A DNA stretch of 64,000 bases from an uncultured Lachnospiraceae bacterium (GCA_910579615.1 CAJTUA010000012.1:1-64000); one strand, 5' to 3'; positions 1 through 9,618 are shown, counted from the first letter of the stretch. Made by a program: numbers and translations. The notes: generated by a model from the sequence alone, not told the origin.

Positions 1-1
1 A

Positions 2-1738
2 ATGATTCAAAAGTTAAAGCACACGTTTGCCCTGTCTGACAAGGGCGCAAAGGATATGGTGGGGGCGTTTTTTGCCTGCATCCTGCACAACCTTTCCCTG
101 ATGGTTCCGGTGGTGCTGTTATATAACCTCATTGGTGACCTGTTGGATGGGGGCATCCCGGAAGGGAAAAGTACATTTTACATCGCAGGGCTTGCCATTG
201 CCCTTGGACTCATTATGCTGACCTATTATATCCAGTACAACGCCACCTTTTTTGCCACCTATGTGGAGAGCGGCGTGCGCAGGCTTTCCCTTGCGGAGAA
301 GCTGCGGAAGATCCCCCTGTCCTTTTTCGGAAAAAAAGATCTGTCCGACCTGACAACGGTTCTTATGACGGACTGTGCGACATTAGAGGGCGGATTATCC
401 CATTGGGTGCCAGAATTTATAGGCTCGCTTATTTCCACCCTTTTGATTGCGGCAGGGCTTTTTGTCTTCGACTGGCGCATGGCGCTTGCCTCCCTGTGGG
501 TGCTGCCTGTCTCCTTCGGAATTATACTGGCATCGGCGGGCATTATGCGGGTTCGGCAGGAAAAGGTGACGGAGGTGTCCATTGCGTGTTCAGACGGCAT
601 CCAGGAATGCCTGGAAACGCTGCGTGACCTGAAAGCAAACAATGCTGAAGATGGATACTTGAAAGGGCTGGATAAAAAAATAAAGGATGTGGAGAAGTAT
701 ACAGTAATCGGCGAGCTTACCAATGCGGTATTCCATACCTGTGGGCGTATGGTGCTTAAAGTGGGTATCGCCACGACTGTGTTGGCGGGAGGTGTGCTGT
801 TAGCAGATGGAAAGATTACCCTGCTCACGTTTTTTGCTTTTATGATTTTAGTTTCTCGCGTATATGACCCATTGATCGCTGCATTGGATAATTTAAGCGC
901 AGTTATTATGATAAGGAATATCCAGTGCAGGCGGATGGATGAAATCTTAAGCCACCCGGAACAGGAAGGCATAAAGAAGCTGACAAACAGAGGATATGAC
1001 ATTATTTTTGACCATGTGGGATTTTCCTATAACAGCGGGGAAACGGTTTTAAAAGACGTGTCCTTTACTGCAAAGCAGGGGCAGGTCACTGCGCTGGTGG
1101 GGCCTTCCGGCGGCGGAAAGACAACGGTTTCCCGCCTTGCCTCAAGGTTCTGGGATATCCAGAAAGGGAAGATCTCGGTAGGCGGCATGGATATCTCGAA
1201 AATTGACCCGGAATCGCTGATGTCTCTTTATTCCATCGTGTTCCAGGATGTGACGCTGTTTAACAATACGGTTATGGAAAATATCCGCCTGGGGCGAAAG
1301 AATGCGACCGATGAAGAGGTGCTTGAAGCGGCGAGGCTTGCCAATGTGGATGAATTTGCTAAGAAGCTTCCCGATAAGTGGAATACCTTAATTGGTGAGA
1401 ACGGCTGCGAGCTGTCCGGCGGGGAACGCCAGCGTATCTCGATTGCCAGGGCATTTCTGAAGGATGCCCCAATTGTCCTGTTGGACGAGGCGACGGCAAG
1501 CCTTGACGTGGAAAATGAGACGCTGATTCAGGAATCGTTGTCAAGGCTGATTGAGAATAAGACGGTCATGATTATTGCCCACCGTATGCGTACCGTTGCC
1601 GGGGCAGATCAGATTATCGTCCTTTCGGAAGGAACAGTGGCGGAGCAGGGCAGTTCTGATATGCTTTTGAAAAAGGATGGCATCTATGCCCGCATGGTGA
1701 AGCTCCAGACGCAGAGCCAGAATTGGGCGATGGAATAG
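2..1738 (+). CDS. ABC transporter, fused permease and ATPase
   Basis: A half-size ABC exporter of 578 residues. The N-terminal half (about 15-310) has several hydrophobic helices. The C-terminal half is the ATPase, with Walker A GPSGGGKTT at 367-375, signature LSGGE from 471 and Walker B LLDEA with D495/E496. Such half transporters work as dimers in the membrane, often encoded as adjacent pairs, so the partner may lie just before the window. The ATG at position 2 fits the usual N-terminus of close relatives (MI-K-hydrophobic, then KGAKD), so the gene is probably complete although its RBS is not visible. The substrate cannot be read from the sequence; peptide or siderophore export are both possible. 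A terminator follows at once. Confidence 0.88.
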   Translation: MIQKLKHTFALSDKGAKDMVGAFFACILHNLSLMVPVVLLYNLIGDLLDGGIPEGKSTFYIAGLAIALGLIMLTYYIQYNATFFATYVESGVRRLSLAEKLRKIPLSFFGKKDLSDLTTVLMTDCATLEGGLSHWVPEFIGSLISTLLIAAGLFVFDWRMALASLWVLPVSFGIILASAGIMRVRQEKVTEVSIACSDGIQECLETLRDLKANNAEDGYLKGLDKKIKDVEKYTVIGELTNAVFHTCGRMVLKVGIATTVLAGGVLLADGKITLLTFFAFMILVSRVYDPLIAALDNLSAVIMIRNIQCRRMDEILSHPEQEGIKKLTNRGYDIIFDHVGFSYNSGETVLKDVSFTAKQGQVTALVGPSGGGKTTVSRLASRFWDIQKGKISVGGMDISKIDPESLMSLYSIVFQDVTLFNNTVMENIRLGRKNATDEEVLEAARLANVDEFAKKLPDKWNTLIGENGCELSGGERQRISIARAFLKDAPIVLLDEATASLDVENETLIQESLSRLIENKTVMIIAHRMRTVAGADQIIVLSEGTVAEQGSSDMLLKKDGIYARMVKLQTQSQNWAME

Positions 1739-1769
1739 TAAGGAAATGTGTGAAGTGTTTTTCGTGAAG

Positions 1770-1806
1770 AAAAGGCAGCTCCGATTTTTTAGAAGCTGCC
1801 TTTTTT
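1770..1806 (+). terminator. Rho-independent terminator after the ABC gene
   Basis: AAAGGCAGCT and AGCTGCCTTT form a stem closed by a loop of about 10 nt and followed by a run of six T. It ends the ABC transporter transcript. The rest of the gap to 2065 has no gene that I can support. Confidence 0.85.
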
Positions 1807-2006
1807 GCTTTTTCGGCATAAAAACAGATTTTTAGCAACGCTTTTTATTTCGTGTAAACCCCTCAGGGGCAAAGTTAAAAAGTATTGGGGCAAAATTATA
1901 TTGTGTCAAAGTTGGAACGGGAAACAATACAGAAGCGGGTGACGGGCAGGAAAATTAGATGGAATAAACGGTAAATGGGAGATTTATTTTAATTTCTCTG
2001 TAGTTT

Positions 2007-2033
2007 TTGACAAAAAATCTATAGTATATAGAT
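2007..2033 (+). promoter_or_regulatory. Possible promoter with inverted repeat before the sigma factor gene
   Basis: A TTGACA hexamer at 2007-2012 is followed by a perfect 7-bp inverted repeat, ATCTATA-gta-TATAGAT (2017-2033), about 30 bp before the start of the sigma factor gene. No -10 hexamer sits at the ideal 17-bp spacing; the best (TATAGA, 2027-2032) is only 14 bp away. The repeat could be an operator, or part of a promoter for an alternative sigma factor. Confidence 0.35.
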
Positions 2034-2065
2034 GAGAGCGTATAAAAACGAAAGGGGGCAATGCC

Positions 2066-2626
2066 TTGACAGAAGACGAAAGCATTATCGAATTATTTTT
2101 TCAGCGTTCGGAACAGGCAATCCGGAAGCTGGATTTAAGCTATGGGAAAGTATGCCACAAAACGGCCTACAACATTCTGCACAGTATGCAGGACGCGGAG
2201 GAGTGCGTCAACGACGCCTATCTTGTAATGTGGAATGCCATCCCGCCAAAACGCCCGAATCCGCTTCTGACCTATTTGTGCAAAATTGTGCGCAACCTCT
2301 CCATCACGCGGTTCCATGCAAATACGGCGAAAAAGAGAAACAGCGCTTATGATGTTGTGTTGGAGGAATTGGATGATTGTCTTGCCAGTATCGCCACCGT
2401 TGAGACAGAAATGGAAACAAAGGAACTGACGGGAATGATTGAGGGGTTTCTGGAAACGCTGACGCAGGAAAACAGGGTGATTTTTATGCGGAGGTATTGG
2501 TTTTGCGATACCTATGTGGAGATTGCTAAGCGCGTCGGGCTGACAAAGAAGAATGTATCCGTCCGCCTGACCCGGATGCGCAAGCAGTTAAAGGAATATT
2601 TGGAAGAAAGAGAGGTATGGGTATGA
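2066..2626 (+). CDS. RNA polymerase sigma factor, sigma-70 family (ECF-like)
   Basis: A 186-residue alternative sigma factor. Residues about 30-85 look like sigma region 2 (a NAYLVMWNAIPP-like helix) and 120-180 like region 4, with a helix-turn-helix around VEIAKRVGLTKKNVSVRL. It starts with TTG at 2066, set by the strong upstream AAAGGGGG; no better in-frame ATG exists. It overlaps the next gene by 10 nt, so the two are translationally coupled. Pairing with a one-helix membrane protein is the usual layout of a sigma factor and its membrane regulator. The signal and regulon are unknown. Confidence 0.85.
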   Translation: MTEDESIIELFFQRSEQAIRKLDLSYGKVCHKTAYNILHSMQDAEECVNDAYLVMWNAIPPKRPNPLLTYLCKIVRNLSITRFHANTAKKRNSAYDVVLEELDDCLASIATVETEMETKELTGMIEGFLETLTQENRVIFMRRYWFCDTYVEIAKRVGLTKKNVSVRLTRMRKQLKEYLEEREVWV

Positions 2627-3639
2627 AAGGAAAGGAATTTTCTGTGGCTTTGGGCGATGTCCGTGACGGGTATGTTGCGGAAGCGGCGGGTTACCAAAAG
2701 AGGACTGGAGGAGCAAAATGGATAAAGACAGGGATTGCGGCGGCGTGCCTATGTATGGCAGCAGGAGGGGTCAGCGCGTATTGTTATAAGCTTGAACACC
2801 CGTATCCGGTAAAAAATATGGTTTCGGAGCTTCTTGTTTCAAAGGAATTTTTAGAAGAATTCCGTATGGTTCTGAAAACTGGAAATATGGAAGAATCGGG
2901 AGAATTTGATAGGATTCCGCGTTGGGAGGACATGCAGATATACGAGCAATATTATGAAATCGATACAGAGGAACACTACTATACCGTGCGAAGCAGCAAA
3001 ATTCCAAAAGAGCAGGTTGGTGCAAAATTGAAGAGTGTTACGGCGCGGGGGCAGGATGAGTATGCAGCGGCTGCCGGGGCGGATGGAGACCGATATCAGG
3101 ATGCCGTTTTGTATGAAATTGCCGGGATTTTGCCGGAATGTGCGGTTGCTGTCCAGTATGGTGGAACGGATGTTTATTATTCCGCAGTAAATTCTTCATA
3201 TCGCCCGGAAACCATCGGGGAATTTGTCACTGCGCTTGATTTACAAAATACATTGGTGTTTCACCGTGCGTATTATGATTATAAAAAGCCGATTTCCGGG
3301 GAGAATGTGACCATCTGTTTTGAAAATCTGGACAGTGCGAAAATCTGGGAGCTGCTCTTAGCAAACCCTGCGGCGGTCAATGAATATGACGAGCTTACGT
3401 TCCGGGAGGAGCGCGAAATTCTTGGTTTTTCGGTCAATGTGCCGATACTGGGATACCAGAATGTCAGTATTGCCGTGATGGAGAATGGATATGTTAAAAC
3501 AAATGTTTTAGATACCGGGAAATTGTTTTGCATCGGGGAGGAGAATGCACAGGCATTGGTGGATTATGTGTTGAAGGAATGCGAGGGTTACGAGATGGTT
3601 TGGCCTGCGGCGGATGATGCATATGGCTATCCGGAGTGA
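2617..3639 (+). CDS. Single-pass membrane protein, possible anti-sigma factor
   Basis: 340 residues: a cytoplasmic N-terminus of about 35 residues, one hydrophobic helix (about 36-55, rich in Ala, Cys and Gly), then a long extracytoplasmic part without a family I recognise. Its ATG overlaps the end of the sigma factor gene; a second ATG two codons later is also possible. Position and topology suggest that it holds or regulates the sigma factor. That is inference, since no anti-sigma motif such as a zinc-binding HxxxCxxC is visible. Confidence 0.6.
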   Translation: MGMKGKEFSVALGDVRDGYVAEAAGYQKRTGGAKWIKTGIAAACLCMAAGGVSAYCYKLEHPYPVKNMVSELLVSKEFLEEFRMVLKTGNMEESGEFDRIPRWEDMQIYEQYYEIDTEEHYYTVRSSKIPKEQVGAKLKSVTARGQDEYAAAAGADGDRYQDAVLYEIAGILPECAVAVQYGGTDVYYSAVNSSYRPETIGEFVTALDLQNTLVFHRAYYDYKKPISGENVTICFENLDSAKIWELLLANPAAVNEYDELTFREEREILGFSVNVPILGYQNVSIAVMENGYVKTNVLDTGKLFCIGEENAQALVDYVLKECEGYEMVWPAADDAYGYPE

Positions 3640-3715
3640 AAAAATATTTTACTGCTTGACAAATGGCCTTCTACAAGTAACGATTTTTTGGTGGTAGGAT
3701 AATAGGGGAATTCGG

Positions 3716-3748
3716 AAAAACAGCTTTGTTTTTGCAGGGCTGTTTTTT
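3716..3748 (+). terminator. Rho-independent terminator after the sigma/membrane protein pair
   Basis: AAAACAGC and GCTGTTTTTT arms enclose a loop of about 13 nt and end in a T run. It closes the two-gene operon. Confidence 0.75.
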
Positions 3749-3877
3749 CGTATGCCAGACAGGATATTGGTGGAAAATAAATGGAAATTTTTCCTAACCG
3801 GCATGTTCTGAAAAGTAATTATGATTTTATTTCTATAAAATTAAAGCTACTTTATTTTGTGTTCAGTGGTAAAATTA

Positions 3878-3943
3878 AATTTTATAAATTGATTTTATAT
3901 TTATAAAATTATTATTGAAAATTTAATTTAGTCATGGTATAAT
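3878..3943 (+). promoter_or_regulatory. Promoter with AT-rich inverted repeat upstream of the M29 peptidase gene
   Basis: TTGAAA (3915-3920), a 17-bp spacer and TATAAT (3938-3943) with an extended -10 TGG form a strong sigma-A promoter. Just upstream is a perfect 12-bp inverted repeat, AATTTTATAAAT (3878-3889) and ATTTATAAAATT (3899-3910), within a very AT-rich stretch. It may be an UP element or an operator. The rest of the 3640-4044 gap holds only the terminator above. Confidence 0.75.
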
Positions 3944-4044
3944 GTCCGCAGGGCATAGCAGGAAATGCATTTGCTTTTCGGATGATGCCAGAGATTCCAT
4001 AGTTTTTTATGAGACTTATAGAAAGATAAGAGAGGAGAAAAAAT

Positions 4045-5031
4045 ATGACACAGGAGACAATATCGAAAATTGTAAAGGCAAGTGGCGTGCAGTCCGGCGA
4101 GCTGATTCTCATCCATTTTTGGGGGGAGGATTCCGAGAAGGGGACTGCAAACCGTTTCATGACCGCCGTCGCACAGCAGGGGGCAACGCCGATATTGCAG
4201 CAGCAGTCACGCAGCCTGAACCGGGAGATTTTTCTTGCGGCGGACGAAAACTGTTTTGGTGAAAAGTATTTTGAATTGTTTACAAAATTTGATGCAGTGC
4301 TTGATATTTTTACATATCAGCCGGTTATCCTTGGATATGAGATTGACAGGGAACATTTTGAACTCTACCGCAGGTATATGGCGCAGCTCTTTGAAAAACT
4401 GACTGCGTGCAAACGTTTTACGCAAATCCGCATTCCAACGGCAGCAAATGCGGAAGAATCCGGTCTTGAGCCACAGGATTATATGGAACGGATGGAGCGG
4501 GCTTATGATATTGATTACGATGCGCTCAAAGAGGCATGCGGGAAGGAGATGGAGCGTTTTTCGGGAATGGATGGAACGCGCCTGCTTTCCGGGGAGGATT
4601 GTGTGCTTAGTTTTGAACTGAAAGGAAGAACATGGCATATGGATACCGGGGATGGCGACCTGCCCTGCGGCGAAATTTATATTGCCCCGCAAGAAGAGAA
4701 GACACAGGGGAATGTCTGGTTTGAGACATTATACCTTGATGAGAAAAAATATAGGAATGTTGTGCTGGAAATCAAGGATGGGATGGTCTGCGGCAGCAGT
4801 GGGCCGGAGGTTGCAGAATTTTTTGTAAAACAGCCAAGGGAGAACCGGGTTGTCTGCGAGCTTGGATTTGGCATGAACAAAAATGTTACAAATTTGTGTG
4901 GATATACCGTTTTAGACGAAAAAATGTATGGTACATTCCACATTGCAGTTGGGGCGAACCATATGTTCGGTGGAAAAAATATGGCTTCCTGCCATATTGA
5001 TTTTGTCGGACACGGTGAAATTATTTTTTGA
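4045..5031 (+). CDS. Aminopeptidase, M29-like metallopeptidase
   Basis: 328 residues, resembling the thermophilic metalloprotease/aminopeptidase T family (M29), cytoplasmic two-metal exopeptidases that remove N-terminal residues from peptides. The C-terminal metal-site segments are recognisable: DLPCGEIYIAP, CELGFGMN, then YGTFHIAVG and ASCHIDFV, supplying the expected Glu, Glu, His, His and Asp ligands. At 328 residues it is shorter than the usual 370-410, mainly in the N-terminal domain. The ATG follows a good RBS (AGAGGAG) and the promoter at 3915-3943. Transcribed alone or with the small gene after it. Confidence 0.8.
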   Translation: MTQETISKIVKASGVQSGELILIHFWGEDSEKGTANRFMTAVAQQGATPILQQQSRSLNREIFLAADENCFGEKYFELFTKFDAVLDIFTYQPVILGYEIDREHFELYRRYMAQLFEKLTACKRFTQIRIPTAANAEESGLEPQDYMERMERAYDIDYDALKEACGKEMERFSGMDGTRLLSGEDCVLSFELKGRTWHMDTGDGDLPCGEIYIAPQEEKTQGNVWFETLYLDEKKYRNVVLEIKDGMVCGSSGPEVAEFFVKQPRENRVVCELGFGMNKNVTNLCGYTVLDEKMYGTFHIAVGANHMFGGKNMASCHIDFVGHGEIIF

Positions 5032-5099
5032 TGCTATTTTTTTGATGCAAAGTTTTGTAGGCAATGAAAGAATGGCACGGCGGTGAAAGGAGAGGAAAC

Positions 5100-5453
5100 A
5101 TGGATAAGCAGCAAAGTGAATTTATCCGATATCTGGATGAAAGGATTGCAGACTGCAACGAGCGCGCGAAGTCTCTCAGGGAGGAGGGGCGCGCGGACGA
5201 AGGGATTTTTGAAAATATCCGCACAAATGTTTATGAGATTTTTAAGACAGTTTTATCCGCTGCTGAAAAAACCTGTGGGGCAGGCAATTCTGCAAAATGG
5301 GATTTTTTCCTGCAAAAAACAGAACAAATCCCGGAAAATTGGAGAATTTCGTATGAAAAAGCCAAAGAACATGGGGATATAAAAAAGATGCATATCGAAA
5401 GTATCAAGTTGGAAACGGTTCAGGAAATCCGTGAGATGATTATGAAATCTTGA
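5100..5453 (+). CDS. Small helical protein of unknown function
   Basis: 117 residues, charged and predicted mostly helical, with no signal peptide or membrane helix. The start at 5100 is chosen because AAAGGAGAGG sits 5-8 nt upstream; an in-frame ATG 36 nt earlier lacks an RBS. I do not recognise the family. It lies 68 bp after the M29 peptidase gene and may share its transcript. Confidence 0.6.
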   Translation: MDKQQSEFIRYLDERIADCNERAKSLREEGRADEGIFENIRTNVYEIFKTVLSAAEKTCGAGNSAKWDFFLQKTEQIPENWRISYEKAKEHGDIKKMHIESIKLETVQEIREMIMKS

Positions 5454-5552
5454 AAAGGAAATTTAAAAAATGAAATCTTGACGGAATTCTTTCGCGGCGC
5501 CGGCAAAAGCCGCAAGGACAAATCATGAAACACAAATGGAGGAGGAATTGCT

Positions 5553-6113
5553 ATGACCGAAGCAGATGCAATCCGTTTATTCAAATGCCTGGCGGACAAG
5601 TCACGCTTACAGATTTTAAAATCCCTTTCGGTGGAGGATATGTATGTGGAGCGCCTCGCGAAACGGTTGGGGCTGAGCGCGCCGACCGTTTGTTTCCACC
5701 TGAAAAAGCTTTCGGATGCAGGTGCGGTAACATCCTATAAAAATCAGTATTATATGATGTACTCACTGAAAAAGGAAGTGTTCCAGACAAGTATTTTGGA
5801 GATTGTACAGCAGGAGTCGGACGAGGCACAGCTGCAAATACAAAGGGATGAGGAATACCGCCAAAAGGTGTTGGATGCTTTTTTTGAGTATGGGAAACTG
5901 AAGGCGATTCCTGCACAATTAAAAAAAGAACGTATTGTTTTGGAACATATTGCGAGGGCGTTCGAATGCGGGAGGATGTATTCGGAAAAGGAAGTAAATC
6001 TTATCCTTTCGGATTTTTATGATGATTTTTGTACAATCCGCAGGGATATGGTTCAGGAAGGGATTTTGGGCAGAAGCAGTGTAGGGTACTGGAAGATGGG
6101 GGATGGTGTGTAA
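5553..6113 (+). CDS. ArsR-type HTH regulator with C-terminal DUF2087-like domain
   Basis: 186 residues. The N-terminal 75 form a winged helix of the ArsR type (FKCLADKSRLQILKSL, then a recognition helix near APTVCFHLKKL). Residues about 105-183 match the DUF2087 pattern: an FFEYGKLKAIP start, GRMYSEKEVN in the middle and the IRRDMVQEGIL end. No metal-binding cysteine motif of classical ArsR sensors is seen. A strong GGAGGAGG RBS precedes the ATG. The target is unknown; autoregulation or the neighbouring genes are likely. Confidence 0.8.
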   Translation: MTEADAIRLFKCLADKSRLQILKSLSVEDMYVERLAKRLGLSAPTVCFHLKKLSDAGAVTSYKNQYYMMYSLKKEVFQTSILEIVQQESDEAQLQIQRDEEYRQKVLDAFFEYGKLKAIPAQLKKERIVLEHIARAFECGRMYSEKEVNLILSDFYDDFCTIRRDMVQEGILGRSSVGYWKMGDGV

Positions 6114-6474
6114 GGGCGGCAAAAAACAAAAGCTTGTAATTGTATTTGTGTGAAACAAATTCTTGTTCATGGACCAGGCTTTTCGTCATCATCGCAGGCC
6201 GAACATTCCGAAGGCATCTTTCTTGTTGGCAACTATAGTACAGTTGCCGTTATGGTGACCGTAAAAAGCAGAAGGGCGATGGGACGTTTTCAAAAAAGGG
6301 CATTTCATTGTAAATGGCGGCGGACGGATATTTTAAGAAAATGGCAATCGGATAGGGTGGAGCTTGTATGTGCTGGTGGTTTGTGGTAAAATAATGGCGT
6401 TGAACAATTCGGCAAACCAAAGACTGCGAAATTTTATGAGGGCAACAGTCAAAAACCACAGGAGGGGCATACAG
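6114..6474 (+). other. Intergenic stretch with an interrupted palindrome
   Basis: No convincing gene in 361 bp. The one structured element is GGCAACT-atagtac-AGTTGCC (6228-6248), a perfect 7-bp inverted repeat with a 7-bp centre, of the size bound by dimeric winged-helix regulators. Reading frames across it encode nothing recognisable. Confidence 0.4.
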
Positions 6475-7182
6475 ATGAGTATTTATATAATCCCGCTGAA
6501 ATTTAAAGCAGGTGCGTTCCGGTACAGCGAACTGGAACTGATTCCTGGCAAAGAAGATGGGAGTTTGGAACTCGATTACAATGCCGAATATCGGATGCTG
6601 ACATACCGTGTGCCGATGTACGAAAATAAGGCGAGGATATACACGGTTCCAGAAGAACAAATGCCAGACGGGCTCACCGCCGTGTACGGCGGCAGCGGCG
6701 AACTTGATAAAGTCGAGCTTGCCGGGGCAGGGCACGCAAGCCTGATATATCTCCGGTTCAAAAATATCGAAGCATCAAAGAAGGGCGTCTTGGAATTCGT
6801 TAAGGAGCAGGCGGATAGGATGTCCGCCGAGATAATCGGCAAAAAGCAAAAACTCGCACGGCTGTTTTTTGGAAAATTTTATGACGGGGAGGCGGTTGAA
6901 ATTGCCGTTAAGACCGCTACGGAGGAAGAAATGAAAGCGGTCATTGACAAGTATGGCGGAAAACCGGATGCCGCTGACAACAGCGGAAATTATCCCGTTA
7001 AGAACATGATAATGCTCGACTGTGAACCGCTTGGCGTCATGCTGATGTGTACCAACAGATTCTTCCAAAGCAAGCTGTTTGGCCTGGCATCAGAGGCGGT
7101 CGAGAAACGGATAAAGAGCCGCATTCTCAATAAAATTGACAAAACCGATGACTTTGAGTTTCTCTCGGAAGAATGTGATTGA
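6475..7182 (+). CDS. Protein of unknown function
   Basis: 235 residues, soluble, with alternating strand-like and helical stretches and no motif I recognise. The start at 6475 is fixed by CAGGAGGGG about 6 nt upstream; an upstream in-frame extension has no RBS. It begins MSIYIIPLKFKAGAF and ends in an acidic FEFLSEECD tail. It lies 81 bp before the fucosidase gene on the same strand, so they may be co-transcribed, but nothing in the sequence ties it to sugar metabolism. Confidence 0.65.
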   Translation: MSIYIIPLKFKAGAFRYSELELIPGKEDGSLELDYNAEYRMLTYRVPMYENKARIYTVPEEQMPDGLTAVYGGSGELDKVELAGAGHASLIYLRFKNIEASKKGVLEFVKEQADRMSAEIIGKKQKLARLFFGKFYDGEAVEIAVKTATEEEMKAVIDKYGGKPDAADNSGNYPVKNMIMLDCEPLGVMLMCTNRFFQSKLFGLASEAVEKRIKSRILNKIDKTDDFEFLSEECD

Positions 7183-7263
7183 ACCCGGAGGAGCTTTTGT
7201 CCGGTACATTTATGGAAATGGAAAAAGATATTGCTGAAAAGCCAAGAACAGGAGGATGCTGCC

Positions 7264-8736
7264 ATGTACGATTTAAAACCATATATAAAAACGATTGAGG
7301 ATGTGATTGAAAAAGGACCATACAAGGACAATTGGGAATCCCTGTCGGAGTACGAGGTTCCCAGATGGTTTAAAAAATCAAAATTCGGAATTTTCATCCA
7401 CTGGGGAATATACAGTGTTCCGGCATTTGGAAGCGAGTGGTATTCAAGGAATATGTACATTCAGGGTTCTCCTGAATACGAGCACCACCGGGAAAAATAT
7501 GGCAAACATACCGAATTTGGGTATAAAGATTTTATCCCGATGTTCCGGGCGGAAAAATTTGACGCTGACAAATGGGCGGGGCTTTTTGAAAGGGCGGGGG
7601 CAAAATATGTAGTTCCCGTGGCGGAGCATCACGACGGTTTCCAGATGTATAAAAGTGAAATCTCAAGGTGGAACGCTTTTGAAATGGGTCCGAAAAGAGA
7701 TGTATTGGGGGAATTAAAAGCAAGCGTCGAAAAGAAGGGGATGCGGATTGGCGCGTCCTCCCACCGGATAGAACATTGGTTTTTTATGGGGCACGGCAGG
7801 GAGTTTGAGAGCGATATCAAAGAACCGATGGAAAGAGGGGATTTTTACTGGCCTGCCATGCCGGAACAAAACCATCATGATTTGTTCAGCAAGCCGGAGC
7901 CTTCCCGTGAATACATTGAGGACTGGTTGGTCAGAACATGTGAAATCATTGATTGTTACAGACCGAAAGTGTTGTATTTTGACTGGTGGATACAGCACAG
8001 TTCATTGAAAAAATATCTTCAGAAGCTGGCGGCATATTATTATAACAGAGCCGCCGAGTGGGGGGAGGAGGTTGTTATATGCTATAAGCATGATGCGTTT
8101 TTGTTTGGCAGCGCAGTCCCGGATGTGGAGCGGGGGCAGTTTGCGGATATGAAGGCATATACATGGCAGACGGATACGGCTGTCGCGTATAATTCATGGT
8201 GTTATACTGAAAACAATGTCTATAAAAGCGCAGAGGGGCTGATACAGGACATGGTGGACATTGTCAGCAAGAACGGTAACCTTCTGCTGAATGTCGGTCC
8301 GAGGGCGGATGGCACAATTTCTTGGGAAGACGAGAAGGTGCTGACGGAGATTGGGGACTGGCTTGCGGTAAACGGGGAGGCAATCTATGATTCGTCTGTC
8401 TGGAGAATATACGGCGAAGGACCTACGCAGGTGGTTGAGGGGCAGTTTTCTGACGGGATAGCAAAGAATTTTACATCAAAAGATTTCCGGTTTACAAAGG
8501 CACATGGAAACCTTTATGCCATCGCGCTGAAAGCCGACGAAAAAGGCGAATACTGCATCAAAAGCCTGGGGATACATGATGCATCAAGGAAAGCAGATTT
8601 TGGCGGGATTATTGATGATATCAGCGTACTGGGGCATGACGGGGAGGTAGAGTTTGAGCGCACCGAGGCGGGGCTTGTTATCCGCACGGACTGCTACAGC
8701 GGCAAGCCTTTGACTTTCCGAATCAAAATAAGATAG
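7264..8736 (+). CDS. Alpha-L-fucosidase, glycoside hydrolase family 29
   Basis: 490 residues without a signal peptide, so probably intracellular, removing terminal alpha-L-fucose from imported oligosaccharides. GH29 hallmarks: PRWFKKSKFGIFIHWGIYS near the N-terminus, AEHHDGFQMY, and the nucleophile segment VLYFDWW with D240 as the likely catalytic Asp. NLLLNVGPRADG, conserved in the family, follows. The C-terminal 100 residues look like the usual beta domain. The start at 7264 has AGGAGG at 7250-7255. No transporter or fucose-catabolic gene is nearby. Confidence 0.92.
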   Translation: MYDLKPYIKTIEDVIEKGPYKDNWESLSEYEVPRWFKKSKFGIFIHWGIYSVPAFGSEWYSRNMYIQGSPEYEHHREKYGKHTEFGYKDFIPMFRAEKFDADKWAGLFERAGAKYVVPVAEHHDGFQMYKSEISRWNAFEMGPKRDVLGELKASVEKKGMRIGASSHRIEHWFFMGHGREFESDIKEPMERGDFYWPAMPEQNHHDLFSKPEPSREYIEDWLVRTCEIIDCYRPKVLYFDWWIQHSSLKKYLQKLAAYYYNRAAEWGEEVVICYKHDAFLFGSAVPDVERGQFADMKAYTWQTDTAVAYNSWCYTENNVYKSAEGLIQDMVDIVSKNGNLLLNVGPRADGTISWEDEKVLTEIGDWLAVNGEAIYDSSVWRIYGEGPTQVVEGQFSDGIAKNFTSKDFRFTKAHGNLYAIALKADEKGEYCIKSLGIHDASRKADFGGIIDDISVLGHDGEVEFERTEAGLVIRTDCYSGKPLTFRIKIR

Positions 8737-8840
8737 AGGGAATATTAAAGGAAAGTCTGATTCCGCAAAGGAGATTTTTTTGTTAAGATTCTTTGAACTG
8801 ATTTATTTGCGGCAGCTTTCCTAAAATTTCATAATTTTGC

Positions 8841-8888
8841 AAAAACCGCCATTAAGATGGAACCCCTACGTCTTATGGCGGCTTTTTC
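8841..8888 (+). terminator. Terminator after the fucosidase gene
   Basis: AAACCGCCATTAAGA pairs with TCTTATGGCGGCTTT around a 13-nt loop, with a following T run. It has two imperfect positions but a strong GC core. Confidence 0.8.
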
Positions 8889-8946
8889 GTTGGCGGACGG
8901 TCAATCCCCAACATAATTCCGGTGGATTTTTTGGACGGGTTATGTT

Positions 8947-9618
8947 ATGATAATGGAAAAAATAACAAAAAAGATTGGAGAGAGGGGAAAGTTGAAGAAA
9001 AAAGCGGATGAAGGAAAGAATAATTTGGGAAACAGGGTAAGTTTTGGGAAAAGGGAGGTCTATAGCAGGATTGTATGGATTGTCTCCGGGTTTATCCTTG
9101 GGGCGGCGGCAATTTTAAGCTTTCTTTCGTCGGGTGAGAAACTTTTGAACATTGCGCCCTGGCTTGGGACGGCGATGTTGGTTGCAGGAATGCTGAATAT
9201 CGTTTTGTATTTTTGGATTTTAAGAGGGGAGCCCGGGGCAAAATGGCTGTTGGCGGATGGTATGACGGCGGCGCTGTTGTCCATTTTCCCAATGTTTAAC
9301 CAGATTTCCTCGGTGGCGATTGTTCCCTTTTATTTTTGCGTGTGGGATTTATTTTCGGGAATTCTGCGCGTGATGGAATCCGCGGAGGAAAGGGAAGAAG
9401 GCGGGAGCGGCTGGAGTTGGTTTTTCGGTGTCGGAATTCTGGAGATTCTTGCCGGGGTGGCGGCTTTGGTGAAACCAGTGGAGGAAGCGCTGAAAATGCA
9501 TGTTGTGATTGGGCTTGTGCTTTTGGTGCAGGCAGTGGCATTTTTCCATAAGGCCGGGGCAGGGGCGGCGGTTGTGGCGCGCAGGAGAAAAGAAAAAAGG
9601 AAGAATGAGTTCGAGTAA
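8947..9618 (+). CDS. Multi-pass membrane protein, DUF308-like
   Basis: 223 residues with a basic N-terminal tail (about 35), then about six hydrophobic helices in pairs, and a basic C-terminal tail. The helix pattern resembles the DUF308/HdeD-like membrane proteins; the role is unknown. The start is uncertain: the ATG at 8947 has a poor RBS and lies inside a possible extended -10 (TGTTATGAT), whereas an in-frame TTG at 8992 follows GAGAGGGG. If that promoter is real, the shorter form (208 residues) is correct. Confidence 0.6.
   Translation: MIMEKITKKIGERGKLKKKADEGKNNLGNRVSFGKREVYSRIVWIVSGFILGAAAILSFLSSGEKLLNIAPWLGTAMLVAGMLNIVLYFWILRGEPGAKWLLADGMTAALLSIFPMFNQISSVAIVPFYFCVWDLFSGILRVMESAEEREEGGSGWSWFFGVGILEILAGVAALVKPVEEALKMHVVIGLVLLVQAVAFFHKAGAGAAVVARRRKEKRKNEFE

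Noticed and set aside
259..1002. 247-codon open frame on the minus strand
   Set aside because: Antisense to the permease half of the ABC transporter; low-complexity Ser/Thr composition and no RBS.
4207..4692. 161-codon open frame on the minus strand
   Set aside because: Antisense to the M29 peptidase gene, no recognisable product.
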